64,000 bases of DNA from Paenibacillus dendrobii (lineage in GTDB: Bacteria; Bacillota; Bacilli; Paenibacillales; Paenibacillaceae). Below the pieces are notes generated by a model. It was not told where the DNA came from and made no database searches. It was given only the letters and a program-made list of their open reading frames with translations. The stretch lies in assembly GCF_009807035.1 (NCBI RefSeq), contig NZ_WUBI01000004.1, forward strand, positions 248,001 to 312,000, read 5' to 3'. Of this stretch, positions 9,466 to 16,970 are shown in pieces. The number at the start of each line of letters is the position of its first letter. The stretch's first letter is position 1. A program made the position numbers and the translations under genes.

Positions 9466-9654
9466 TTAGTTATTGTTACCCCGGGCTTCTCCGCCCTTTC
9501 TACCGTTTTCCCGGTAAAAATCCTTGTCATGGTTTTTGGAAGTGGCCTCTCCGCCCTTTTCGCCGATTTCCTGATAGAATTCTTTGTCATGATTCCGTGC
9601 TGTTGCTTCTCCGCCTTTACGACCTGCTTCTTCTCTGGACATTTTGTCTGCCAT
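9466..9654 (-). CDS. KGG-repeat general stress protein (GsiB/YciG type)
   Basis: 62 residues, very hydrophilic. Three tandem units of about 20 residues share the core GxKGGEAxxxNHDKxFYxExG (R-K-G-G at 12-15, E-K-G-G at 32-35, R-K-G-G at 52-55). This is the KGG motif found in GsiB of B. subtilis and plant LEA-like desiccation proteins. GGGAGAG lies eight bases upstream of the ATG. No clear sigma-B promoter is visible upstream, although GsiB itself is sigma-B controlled. Confidence 0.92.
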   Translation of the reverse strand: MADKMSREEAGRKGGEATARNHDKEFYQEIGEKGGEATSKNHDKDFYRENGRKGGEARGNNN

Positions 9655-9925
9655 GATTCATCTCTCCCTTTATTTTGTATTTTTGCAATAATCTATGTTA
9701 TTGATACGTTATTTATATAAACTCTATCCGGATGGACTAAACAAAAATCGTATTTTCGAGTGTTTTGAAAATACTGGTAAAGTTACGGGACAACGAAGTG
9801 TTCCATCCAAACCGGCATAGTCTACTATTAACCGTCTGGCCAGAATGCAATCGGATTGAAGGTTTTATATCTCTGGAAGAGGAGAAGACGCGGGCGCCCG
9901 CAAATACATATAAAAAAGTAAAAAA
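9655..9925. other. Gap between the KGG gene and the sigma-remnant/VOC gene
   Basis: Divergent upstream region. It is AT-rich near the KGG start. I find no intact sigma-factor region 2 and no intact start of region 4 here, although the next frame begins with a region-4-like tail. Confidence 0.5.
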
Positions 9926-9928
9926 TTG

Positions 9929-10063
9929 AGCGCGGTGGAAAGCCGACTACGCAGAGCCCGGCAAAAATTAAAAGAGGAGCTGTATGACATGGTCCATGAT
10001 TTTTTGGAAGACAATCGCCTGGAGGAGCAAAAATTCGAGAAAGAAGTGACCTCGCGACTAAAA
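9929..10063 (+). pseudogene. Remnant of an ECF sigma factor C-terminus
   Basis: The translation contains AVESRLRRARQKLKEELYDM followed by a charged amphipathic stretch. This is the end of sigma region 4.2 and the usual C-terminal tail of ECF sigma factors, where xVxSRLxRARxxLKEEL is the recognition helix. An in-frame stop lies at 9911-9913 and no helix-turn-helix beginning or region 2 is visible upstream. Only the last third survives, in frame with the VOC domain. Confidence 0.6.
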
Positions 10064-10426
10064 TCCCTTTTTCATATGCAAATTCCGGTCAAAGACATGG
10101 ATGCATCCATTGCTTGGTACAAAGAAAACCTTGGGTTCACGCTGAGAGAACATTACGGAACCTGTGCATTTCTTGAATTGCCAACCGGACCGTTTCTCAT
10201 GCTATGGCAGACGGCTGATGATACCACAGCCAATTTCACGGTGGATGGAGCCTCGATGCCCGTGCTCTTGTATGCAACGGATGATGTGCACTCCATGCGG
10301 GACTCTTTGGAAAGGAATGGTGCAGTCATTACTTTTTATAAAAAGGAGAGCTTCGGCTGGGTTCTGAAATTCGTAGATCCAAGCGGAAATATGTGGGGCG
10401 TCGTTCAGGAGCATGAAGCCAGGTAA
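9989..10426 (+). CDS. VOC (glyoxalase/bleomycin-resistance) family protein with sigma-derived N-terminus
   Basis: The VOC domain begins near HMQIPVKDMDASIAWYKENLGF and ends at FVDPSGNMWGVVQEH, one complete fold of about 115 residues. The chosen ATG (9989) has AAAAGAGGAG about nine bases upstream. That site lies inside the sigma remnant, so the protein starts with about 25 residues of former sigma tail. A TTG at 9926 would include more of it but has no ribosome site. The ligand or metal chemistry is unknown. It precedes a TetR gene. Confidence 0.7.
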   Translation: MVHDFLEDNRLEEQKFEKEVTSRLKSLFHMQIPVKDMDASIAWYKENLGFTLREHYGTCAFLELPTGPFLMLWQTADDTTANFTVDGASMPVLLYATDDVHSMRDSLERNGAVITFYKKESFGWVLKFVDPSGNMWGVVQEHEAR

Positions 10427-10458
10427 TATATGGATGAATGTTTATTCATCCATATATT
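10425..10458. repeat. Perfect 15-base inverted repeat after the VOC gene
   Basis: AATATATGGATGAAT-GTTT-ATTCATCCATATATT, overlapping the VOC stop codon. No T tract follows, so it may be a weak terminator, an mRNA-stabilising hairpin or a protein site. Confidence 0.85.
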
Positions 10459-10490
10459 GACAACAAATTCAAATGAGGTTAGTATCAAAT

Positions 10491-10508
10491 TGTTAGTGTT
10501 CACTAACA
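10491..10508. promoter_or_regulatory. Probable TetR operator (autoregulatory)
   Basis: TGTTAGTG-TT-CACTAACA, a perfect 18-base dyad 38 bases before the TetR start. TTAGTG/CACTAA half-sites are common for TetR/AcrR-type repressors. Confidence 0.75.
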
Positions 10509-10545
10509 TTCGAAATGAAGGCAGAAGGCAGAGGATTGGAATTAT

Positions 10546-11127
10546 ATGAACCAGAGGCTGAATAGTAAAGACAAGCTGCTTCTGGCGGCGATTGATCTGA
10601 TGGCGGACAAGGGATATAACGGCGTGACGACCAAGGAGATTGCCGCTGCGGCCGGAGTCAGCGAAATGACACTTTTCCGCCATTTCGGCACAAAACGGGC
10701 GCTGCTTGAGGCGGCTGTGGACCGTTTCCATTACAGCGGGGATATGAAACGGATTTTTCAGGAGGAGCTGTTCTGGGACTTGCGGGCGGATCTAAGCCTG
10801 CTTGCAAATCGCTATCACGAGATCATGAACCGCAATCGGAAAATGATTCAGATTGTGCTCAAGGATACGGGCCTTGAGGATGTGATGAACAACGCTCAGA
10901 AGCATCCCCGACAGCTCAAGGAAATGTTGACGAATTATTTTATAACCATGCAGGAACAAGGTAAAATGATCGCTATGGATGCGGAAACTCAGGCCATGAC
11001 CTTTATGTGGATGAATTATGGGGCATTTATGACCCACCTGTACCAAGCGGAATCTATCACCAGCATCACGATGCAGCAGTTTAAGGAGAGCAGCGTGGAT
11101 CTGTTTGTCAGGGCATTGACACCCTGA
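10546..11127 (+). CDS. TetR-family transcriptional repressor
   Basis: 193 residues. The N-terminal HTH is clear: DKLLLAAIDLMADKGYNGVTTKEIAAAAGVSEMTLFRHFGTKRALLEAA (residues 9-57, with the recognition helix around VSEMTLFRHF). The C-terminal ligand domain is not recognisable as a known class. A perfect dyad just upstream suggests autoregulation. Likely targets are itself and neighbouring SRPBCC/VOC genes, although those begin 115 bases downstream without a copy of the dyad. Confidence 0.92.
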   Translation: MNQRLNSKDKLLLAAIDLMADKGYNGVTTKEIAAAAGVSEMTLFRHFGTKRALLEAAVDRFHYSGDMKRIFQEELFWDLRADLSLLANRYHEIMNRNRKMIQIVLKDTGLEDVMNNAQKHPRQLKEMLTNYFITMQEQGKMIAMDAETQAMTFMWMNYGAFMTHLYQAESITSITMQQFKESSVDLFVRALTP

Positions 11128-11241
11128 TTTTTTTAAGGATTTATAATCTAAGGTCACAGCGGCATCGAACTTACATTTACTCGCAAAGAAAAATTTCCGG
11201 GCAAGACGAATGATTAATTCGAAACGGAGGTTGATGTTCAA

Positions 11242-11742
11242 ATGAACCCATCACGTGATGTAATGAAATCATCCGGGGAACGCCAAGCAGTTAAGCCGGT
11301 TGGCCAGACGACGAGCGCAGGCTTTCAAATCGGCGTACGCAGGACTTTTCCGATATCGGGTCAGGAAGCCTGGACGCTGCTTGTCTCCCCCGAAGGAATG
11401 ATGCATTGGATCGGGGAGGTGGGAAGCCTTGAAATGAAGCCTGGAGAGTCCTTTGCATCTGTTGAAGGCATTACGGGCGAACTTCGGGTCGTTAAGCCGA
11501 TGGAGCAGCTGCGGATGAGATGGCAGCGCAAGGACTGGAAACATCCGTCAACGCTGCAAATCCGCATTTTACCGGCCTCACAGGGACAGACAACCATCAG
11601 CTTTCATCAGGAAAAGCTGGAGGATATGCATGCCAGAGAGGTGATGAAGGACCACTGGGAGCAGGCACTAAACAGCCTTAAGGAAATGGCGGGAGAAATT
11701 AAACGCGGGAGCGGAAAGGAGAACAATAATGAACAAATTTAG
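11242..11742 (+). CDS. SRPBCC/AHSA1-domain protein
   Basis: 166 residues. From about residue 28 it follows the AHSA1 (Hsp90-activator-like, START-like) pattern: RRTFPISGQEAWTLLVSPEGM, then KPMEQLRMRWQRKDW, and a C-terminal helix DHWEQALNSLKEM. These domains bind hydrophobic ligands, and the precise role is unknown. GGAGG lies ten bases before the ATG. It overlaps the next VOC gene by 14 bases, so the two are translationally coupled. Confidence 0.85.
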   Translation: MNPSRDVMKSSGERQAVKPVGQTTSAGFQIGVRRTFPISGQEAWTLLVSPEGMMHWIGEVGSLEMKPGESFASVEGITGELRVVKPMEQLRMRWQRKDWKHPSTLQIRILPASQGQTTISFHQEKLEDMHAREVMKDHWEQALNSLKEMAGEIKRGSGKENNNEQI

Positions 11743-12109
11743 CCATATCGATGTGCGCGTTCGCAGCTTGCAGGATGCACTTCCTTTTTATGAGCAGCTG
11801 CTTCCGGCACTTGGATTCAACCGTACGTTTCACAGCCGTGACTGGCGGGTATTTGCGGCGGACGGGGAGCTTCCAAGCGCTCCTTATTTCGCGATTACGG
11901 AAGATCCGGAGCATCAACCAAGCAGCCATCTCACAGGCTTTTGGGCCGAAGACAGAGCTGAGGTGGATCGGCTTGCGGAACTGGTATCACAAGCTGGAGG
12001 GCATATAGAGTCTGGTCCGCAGCTATTTCCGATCAGTCCGACATACTATGCCGTTTATTTCGAGGACCCTTGCGGGAACAAGTTCGAAATCGTTCATAGG
12101 CTTAACTGA
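11729..12109 (+). CDS. VOC family protein
   Basis: 126 residues covering one VOC domain: FSHIDVRVRSLQDALPFYEQLLPALGF at the start, YYAVYFEDPCGNKFEIVHR at the end. The H near the N-terminus and the terminal E are at the usual metal positions. It overlaps the SRPBCC gene; GGAAAGGAG within that gene serves as its ribosome site. Detoxification or dioxygenase function is possible but unproven. Confidence 0.88.
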   Translation: MNKFSHIDVRVRSLQDALPFYEQLLPALGFNRTFHSRDWRVFAADGELPSAPYFAITEDPEHQPSSHLTGFWAEDRAEVDRLAELVSQAGGHIESGPQLFPISPTYYAVYFEDPCGNKFEIVHRLN

Positions 12110-12156
12110 ATTTGGTTTAAAAACACCGAGCGCATAGAAGCGGAGGGGAGAACATC

Positions 12157-13101
12157 ATGAACAGAACGGATCGCTTACTGGCAATCGTTCTTGAGCTGCA
12201 GGGCAAAAAAACCATTCGGGCCGAGGAGTTGGCCGCTCGCTTCGAAACAAGCGTGCGCACCATATACCGGGATATGCAGGCGCTCAGTGAAGCGAATGTG
12301 CCTATCATAGGCGCACCCGGTCAGGGATACTCCCTGATGGAGGGATATTTTTTGCCTCCCTTAAGCTTTACAGCCAGCGAGGCGGTGACACTCCTCGCGG
12401 GTGCGGAGTTCGTGCAGAAAAAACTGGAGCCGAATTACGGCGTTCATGCTGAGTCCTCCAAGGCTAAGATTGAGGCTGTACTTCCTGAACAAGTAAGGCT
12501 TGAGGCGGAGCAAGTACGTGCCACCATGCGGTTCTTCTCGGCCAGGGAGGCGGAAGGCAGCAGGCGTGAGCGGGAGAATATGGAGCTGCTGCGCCAAGCC
12601 ATGCTGGATAAACGGAAGATTCGCTTCCATTATGCCAAAACCACAGGTCCGGTGCTTCAGCGGGAGAGCACGCGTGTGGTGGCACCCTACGGGTTAGCGC
12701 ATATTCAGGGAGCATGGATGCTGGTGGCCGCCTGCGATCTGCGGCGGGACATTCGGCATTTCCGGCTATCGCGAATGAGCGGACTGGAAGAGACCTCTGA
12801 CAGTTACGAGCTTCCTCCCGATTTTAACCTGGAGGCTTACAGACCCCGGGACGACCGTGAATTGAAGGTCATTCTCCTTGCGGATCCCGATATTGCGGAT
12901 CGGGTTAGAGAATCGGATATCTACTATATCGACGCATTTGAGGAGCATCCTGATGGTCTCCAGATTAAGCTGCGCGTCAGACGCATGGAGGACATCCTGT
13001 ACTGGGTGCTCAGCTGGGGGGCGGATGTAACCGTGCTGGAGCCGGAATCCTTACGTTCCCGCGTTGTTAAAGAAGCCCAAAAGCTCCTGGAACGCTACTG
13101 A
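12157..13101 (+). CDS. YafY-type transcriptional regulator (HTH-11 + WYL)
   Basis: 314 residues. The N-terminal winged helix (MNRTDRLLAIVLELQGKKTIRAEELAARFETSVRTIYRDMQAL) is followed by a WYL domain around residues 140-225 (IRFHYAK, then RVVAPYGLAHIQGAWMLVAACDLRRDIRHFRLSRM) and a WCX C-terminal extension. WYL domains often sense nucleic acids or small ligands. GGAGGGG precedes the ATG. Its stop codon lies inside the terminator stem. A second YafY-like regulator lies at 27.8 kb. Confidence 0.92.
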   Translation: MNRTDRLLAIVLELQGKKTIRAEELAARFETSVRTIYRDMQALSEANVPIIGAPGQGYSLMEGYFLPPLSFTASEAVTLLAGAEFVQKKLEPNYGVHAESSKAKIEAVLPEQVRLEAEQVRATMRFFSAREAEGSRRERENMELLRQAMLDKRKIRFHYAKTTGPVLQRESTRVVAPYGLAHIQGAWMLVAACDLRRDIRHFRLSRMSGLEETSDSYELPPDFNLEAYRPRDDRELKVILLADPDIADRVRESDIYYIDAFEEHPDGLQIKLRVRRMEDILYWVLSWGADVTVLEPESLRSRVVKEAQKLLERY

Positions 13102-13125
13102 CATAACGCTGTCAGTAGCGTTTTT
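13091..13125 (+). terminator. Rho-independent terminator of the WYL regulator
   Basis: AACGCTACTGACA-TAACGC-TGTCAGTAGCGTT, 13-base perfect stem followed by T. The stop codon is within the left arm. Confidence 0.92.
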
Positions 13126-13167
13126 GTATATTGGTCTCAAGATCAATTACAAGGAGTGATTTGCTAG

Positions 13168-13707
13168 ATGACTACGCAAGAAACGATACGTAAATTGGAC
13201 AGCGTGACGCATCATTATTTGGAAGAATTGGACCGTTTCAGCATGGAAGATTTAACCCGGAAGCCCAGTGAAGAGGAGTGGTCGCTTGGTCAAATGTACA
13301 TGCATTTGGTTCACGCGTCCCTGTATATGCATTTGCGCAATGTCCGTGCATGTGCTGCTTCAGCCGACGAAGTGTTGACGGAAGGCGAGAAATCGGAGAG
13401 AGGGGAGGCCGCATTCGCGAATCAGGCGTTCCCTCCGGTACGGATTCAGGTTCCGCCTTCTCCAGCATATACGCCGCCCCAACCTGATAACAAGGAGCAG
13501 CTTCGCGAGGGATTGCGGAGCGTGCTGGCCGAAATGAGAAAGGCGGAGCCGCTCGCAAGGACTGCGCCAGTGCAGAATAAATTGATCCATCCCGGATTTG
13601 GCGCCTTGAATGCGGCCGAATGGTTCATGCTTGTCGAAATGCATTACCGTCATCATTTGCGGCAGAAGGAGCGCTTGGAGAGTTTTATTGAAGGAGCGGG
13701 CTGCTAA
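13168..13707 (+). CDS. DinB-family protein
   Basis: 179 residues forming a four-helix DinB/YfiT-like bundle: TIRKLDSVTHHYLEELDRFSMEDLTRKPSEEEWSLGQMYMHLVHA, ending WFMLVEMHYRHHLRQKERLESF. The histidines in MHLVHA and MHYRHH are in the usual metal-binding positions. Family members include thiol S-transferases (bacillithiol-dependent), so a thiol-transfer role is possible. AAGGAGTG precedes the ATG. It is a single gene. Confidence 0.85.
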   Translation: MTTQETIRKLDSVTHHYLEELDRFSMEDLTRKPSEEEWSLGQMYMHLVHASLYMHLRNVRACAASADEVLTEGEKSERGEAAFANQAFPPVRIQVPPSPAYTPPQPDNKEQLREGLRSVLAEMRKAEPLARTAPVQNKLIHPGFGALNAAEWFMLVEMHYRHHLRQKERLESFIEGAGC

Positions 13708-13844
13708 GGCTGTCCGCTTCTTTGGCATTGTCATCAGCGTCGTTGTTCATGAACGGATCTGAATGATTTGTTGTCTATTCTATTTACGTAGTCATATATA
13801 TCATTTTTTCCGCAGGTTTGGAGAAAATTGTGCCGCTGACTTGT

Positions 13845-13872
13845 ACGGGAAGCAGGGGAATGACATACCATA
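13845..13872 (+). promoter_or_regulatory. Candidate sigma-K promoter
   Basis: AC (13845-13846), 17 bases, CATACCATA (13864-13872), which fits the sigma-K consensus AC-N16/17-CATANNNTA exactly. It leaves about 20 bases before the leader AAAGGGTGTAG. Confidence 0.5.
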
Positions 13873-13901
13873 TCCTATCAATGGTGAAAGGGTGTAGAGC
13901 G

Positions 13902-14354
13902 ATGCCTACTTTTGATAGTGTATTGGTAACGGGTAACCAGACTATAAATCAGAATTTGCAGGTGGATGGCAATGAAACGGTTGGAGGGATGCTGCAGGTC
14001 GAGAACAACCAGACCGTTATGGGCAGCATGCAGGTAGTCGGGGATCAAACGGTGGCAGGGAATTTAGCGACGGGTGGGTTTTTCCTTGCGAATAGCGACG
14101 CATTGGTGCTGGGTTCCGTGGATGTCGGAAATACAGTGAATGCGGCCAGCACGGTGAATGCGATATTCAGGCTGATGTCCTCATCGCAATCGACTACACC
14201 CGCTGGAGGTTTCAGCGCCCAGCAGGTCCGGTATTACTCAGCCGTCATGGCAGGCCAGCCGGGCCTGGTCCTGAAAGGAACGGATGGCAATGATTACGTA
14301 CTCTTCGTAGATGTGTCGGGCGGTGTGCCAAACCTGGGCATCATGAAAGCTTAG
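13902..14354 (+). CDS. 12-residue-repeat (beta-solenoid-like) protein, probable spore-surface component
   Basis: About 150 residues from ATG 13902, with AAAGGGTGTAG seven bases upstream. The frame is open from 13818. Residues 9-56 are four exact 12-residue repeats with the core (V)xGNQTVxxxLQ: VTGNQTINQNLQ, VDGNETVGGMLQ, VENNQTVMGSMQ, VVGDQTVAGNLA. The N-Q/E-T pattern suggests a short beta-solenoid or trimer stalk. The C-terminal half (about 75-150) is a globular domain rich in G, V and S. There is no signal peptide. It overlaps the convergent WbsX gene by four bases. I do not recognise a named family. Confidence 0.7.
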   Translation: MPTFDSVLVTGNQTINQNLQVDGNETVGGMLQVENNQTVMGSMQVVGDQTVAGNLATGGFFLANSDALVLGSVDVGNTVNAASTVNAIFRLMSSSQSTTPAGGFSAQQVRYYSAVMAGQPGLVLKGTDGNDYVLFVDVSGGVPNLGIMKA

Positions 14355-15490
14355 GTGGCCGAGATTCTGACCGCAGCATTTGCCTTACTAAGCAGGATGG
14401 GGCTTTCAATCGAACGGGCGGAAACCTGCCCGGGATAGAGCCCGTTTTCCGTCAAGGCATCTCTTACGGCTTCAAGGTATCGGAAACGGTGGTGCTGATC
14501 GGGTTCCAGATAAGCCCCCTCAGCCCACTCATTCCAAGCATTAATAAACATAAATTCGCTTTGGTATACCGCCGCGGCGCGGCGGATCTGCATAGAAAGA
14601 TAATGGCGGAACCTCTCCGGAGACGCGCCGATGCAGCTCTGGCCCCTTTCTCCAAGTCTTGGCGTATTGTCCCAATTCACGAAAGCACCGGGGAAAATGG
14701 TCTCTCCGTCTCGATGGGGAGATCTTTTCAAAATGGTCTGCCATATGCTGTCATAGTCCACAACCAAATGCTCCATTTGCCTCGTTGAAATATAATTCCA
14801 TAGACTCCCGTTAGCATGATTCGCGAACGTGTAGTGAGGCTCGAATTCCACACTGGCGTCAAAGCCCCTTTGCTGTGGAACCGCAAATCCGCCGAGCGTC
14901 CGTGCGAAATAAATTCCATCCAGGCCATTTCGTCTGGCTAGCGTATTCCAGAAATGGAGCATCTCCTCACAGCGGGGAATATTACCGGGACGATAGATTA
15001 AAAATAGGGGTTTATTGTTTACCCGGATATATCGTTCGTCCTCAAAAGCTTCAAGCAGCTCATGGAAGTGACGTTCCCAATCATGCTCGTTTCCATAGTC
15101 CTGCTGCTGTAAAATATGCCCTTCTCCGCCATCCCATTTTCGAGTCCAAGCTTCGTTTGCCCAGGACAGGCAGAAGGGGAAATGCGGCTCTCCGAGTTGA
15201 AGCACCTGATGAAATGGTTTTTCGAGCAGTCGTTTCCCTTTGAACCAATAATGGTAGTAGCAAAATCCGTAAATGCCGTATGTGCTGGCTAGATTGGCCT
15301 GCCACAACCTCGCCGCGCTGTCAGTAAGATCATAATAGTAATGATCCAGCGGCTCTTTGGGCTGCTGATGGCCTCTATACAGTGGTCTGCTTTTCCGGGT
15401 ATTCGTCCATTCCGTGAATCCTTCTCCCCACCAACTGTCATTTTCGGGAATCCGGTGAAACTGAGGCAGCAAAAATGCGATAAGCTTCAA
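14351..15490 (-). CDS. WbsX-like glycosyltransferase/GH99-like protein
   Basis: About 379 residues. The TTG at 15490 has GGGAGG nine bases upstream; a TTG at 15511 lacks one. It opens with MKLIAFLLPQFHRIPENDSWWGEGFTEWTN and continues LDHYYYDLTD, GFCYYHYWFKGKRLLEKP, LSWANEAWTRKWDG and INAWNEWAEGAYLEPD. These are the hallmark blocks of the WbsX family (PF14307), found in O-antigen, rhamnan and spore glycan clusters. The E in NEAW and NEWAEG are likely catalytic. It is the second gene of an operon with the CgeB-like gene, 40 bases downstream of it. Confidence 0.9.
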   Translation of the reverse strand: MKLIAFLLPQFHRIPENDSWWGEGFTEWTNTRKSRPLYRGHQQPKEPLDHYYYDLTDSAARLWQANLASTYGIYGFCYYHYWFKGKRLLEKPFHQVLQLGEPHFPFCLSWANEAWTRKWDGGEGHILQQQDYGNEHDWERHFHELLEAFEDERYIRVNNKPLFLIYRPGNIPRCEEMLHFWNTLARRNGLDGIYFARTLGGFAVPQQRGFDASVEFEPHYTFANHANGSLWNYISTRQMEHLVVDYDSIWQTILKRSPHRDGETIFPGAFVNWDNTPRLGERGQSCIGASPERFRHYLSMQIRRAAAVYQSEFMFINAWNEWAEGAYLEPDQHHRFRYLEAVRDALTENGLYPGQVSARSIESPILLSKANAAVRISAT

Positions 15491-15530
15491 GCTGTATACC
15501 TCCCTCAGCAAAGCGGTTTATTTGTGAATT

Positions 15531-16718
15531 CTAAGATGATGTTGAGATGATGATTCGAAGGAGCTCAATGACCATATGCAGGGGCGAATATTCGTAATGG
15601 GTGTTCCAGAGTGCCTGACTTGCAATTAATCTTCTCTGGTCAACCTGATCGGTATAGTAAGTCAGCCGTGTTCCGAGCTCCGCCGCGTTCTGAAACGGGA
15701 CGACGTCAATGCTTGCGTTCATGTATCTAAAAAGGTCGGCGCTGGCCTCTGCCAGTTGAAATACGCCGCAGGCTGCGGCTTCGAATACTCTTCGCTGGAC
15801 TGGATCCCACTGGATAATCATGTTAGCGCGATTATAGACCTTCTGCAGGCCATCCTCGGCTGAGCAGGGAACAGTTTTAACAGAGAATGGCTCCCAGCCC
15901 TTGCCTATGGCAAGCAGCTTCAGATCCGTGGAGAAATCGCGGATGACACGAATATATTCCTCTCTGGAACGTTCGGCATCGCCGATAATCAGAATGTCGC
16001 AACGTTCGTATTCGCCGGATTTTCGGGGGGGAAAAACCTCCGGATCCGCAGGAAAAGGCAAATAATGTACGTTCAGGCACCCAAGGGTCTCCTGATAGAT
16101 GCAGAGATGAGCATGATGTTGTGTGAATACATAGTCAAACGTCTGGGCCATCCACCGCTGGGAATCAGTCACCCCGTTTTCGTCATCCATCCATACGGCT
16201 GCAGGAATGCCGGAATCCCTGATGGTTTCCAGATCCGTGGAAATCATCACCTCGGTTCCGCCGAGCAGTAGAAGAAGATCCGGCTGAAGCCGGGTCAGAG
16301 CATCCGTAAACCCCTCATAGGCTTTAATGACGATCAATTCTTTGACCAAAAGCCGCAGTGCTTCCGGTATGGATTGTCCCCCCACGGTATGGTTGGTGCG
16401 AAAAAAAGGCGTCACAAGAAGAACTCGTAAATTCTTATGGGCGATGAAAGGCAGCGCGGCCTGAGACTCAGGGGGAACGGGGAGTTCCGGCTCCTTCTGC
16501 CGCGATGGGTATTCTTGGCCGGTCTGTTCCGGAGCATGCGGAGGCAAGTTCTCATGAATGACATAAGGTTTGGTTAACGTTCTCAGCCATTCCTCGATGC
16601 TGCCGGAGGGGGCGGCGGAAGGGATCTTTTTTCGTTTGGGGGAATTTCTCCGGGGAGCTTGTTTTTTTAAAGACCGGATGACAGGATGGCGTCTTTTGGA
16701 TTTATGTTTGTTTTTCAT
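15531..16718 (-). CDS. CgeB-like glycosyltransferase (spore crust/surface type)
   Basis: 395 residues from ATG 16718, with AAAGGGTGTAG seven bases upstream. A strongly basic N-terminal tail (KNKHKSKRRH...KRKK) is followed by a GT-B fold: LRVLLVTPFFRT, LLLLGGTEV, AAVWMDDENG, DYVFTQHHAHL, YLPFPADPEVF, CDILIIGD, and RRVFEAAACGVFQL near the C-terminus, the pattern of CgeB/DUF3880 proteins. CgeB of B. subtilis acts in spore outer-surface glycosylation under sigma-K. The same leader motif precedes the convergent repeat protein, suggesting common timing. Confidence 0.85.
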   Translation of the reverse strand: MKNKHKSKRRHPVIRSLKKQAPRRNSPKRKKIPSAAPSGSIEEWLRTLTKPYVIHENLPPHAPEQTGQEYPSRQKEPELPVPPESQAALPFIAHKNLRVLLVTPFFRTNHTVGGQSIPEALRLLVKELIVIKAYEGFTDALTRLQPDLLLLLGGTEVMISTDLETIRDSGIPAAVWMDDENGVTDSQRWMAQTFDYVFTQHHAHLCIYQETLGCLNVHYLPFPADPEVFPPRKSGEYERCDILIIGDAERSREEYIRVIRDFSTDLKLLAIGKGWEPFSVKTVPCSAEDGLQKVYNRANMIIQWDPVQRRVFEAAACGVFQLAEASADLFRYMNASIDVVPFQNAAELGTRLTYYTDQVDQRRLIASQALWNTHYEYSPLHMVIELLRIIISTSS

Positions 16719-16754
16719 AGCTACACCCTTTGCGGAATCATCCTCTTTTTGGAT

Positions 16755-16780
16755 CATTATATGATGGGTGAGGCTCCTGT
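16755..16780 (-). promoter_or_regulatory. Weak sigma-K-like promoter for the CgeB-like gene
   Basis: On the minus strand: AC (16780-16779), 15 bases, CATATAATG (16763-16755). The -10 fits CATANNNT; the spacer is one to two bases short of sigma-K consensus. Confidence 0.35.
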
Positions 16781-16901
16781 TACAGGGCAATTGTGCGTAG
16801 TGCGGAAAAATAGGCAAGATGCCCGCGGCAATTGTTCCTGCCTCAAATCCTGCCTGTCTCCCCTTGTTTTAACAATGAAATTTTGGGACAATAAAGACAG
16901 A

Positions 16902-16930
16902 TTGCCGTTCCTTTTCTGGTAAAGTAGAGA
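16902..16930 (+). promoter_or_regulatory. Possible sigma-A promoter of rlmN
   Basis: TTGCCG (16902-16907), 17 bases, TAGAGA (16925-16930). Confidence 0.4.
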
Positions 16931-16970
16931 GGGACTGAATTATAGGTTTTTTGAAAAGAGGAAAGCATTC

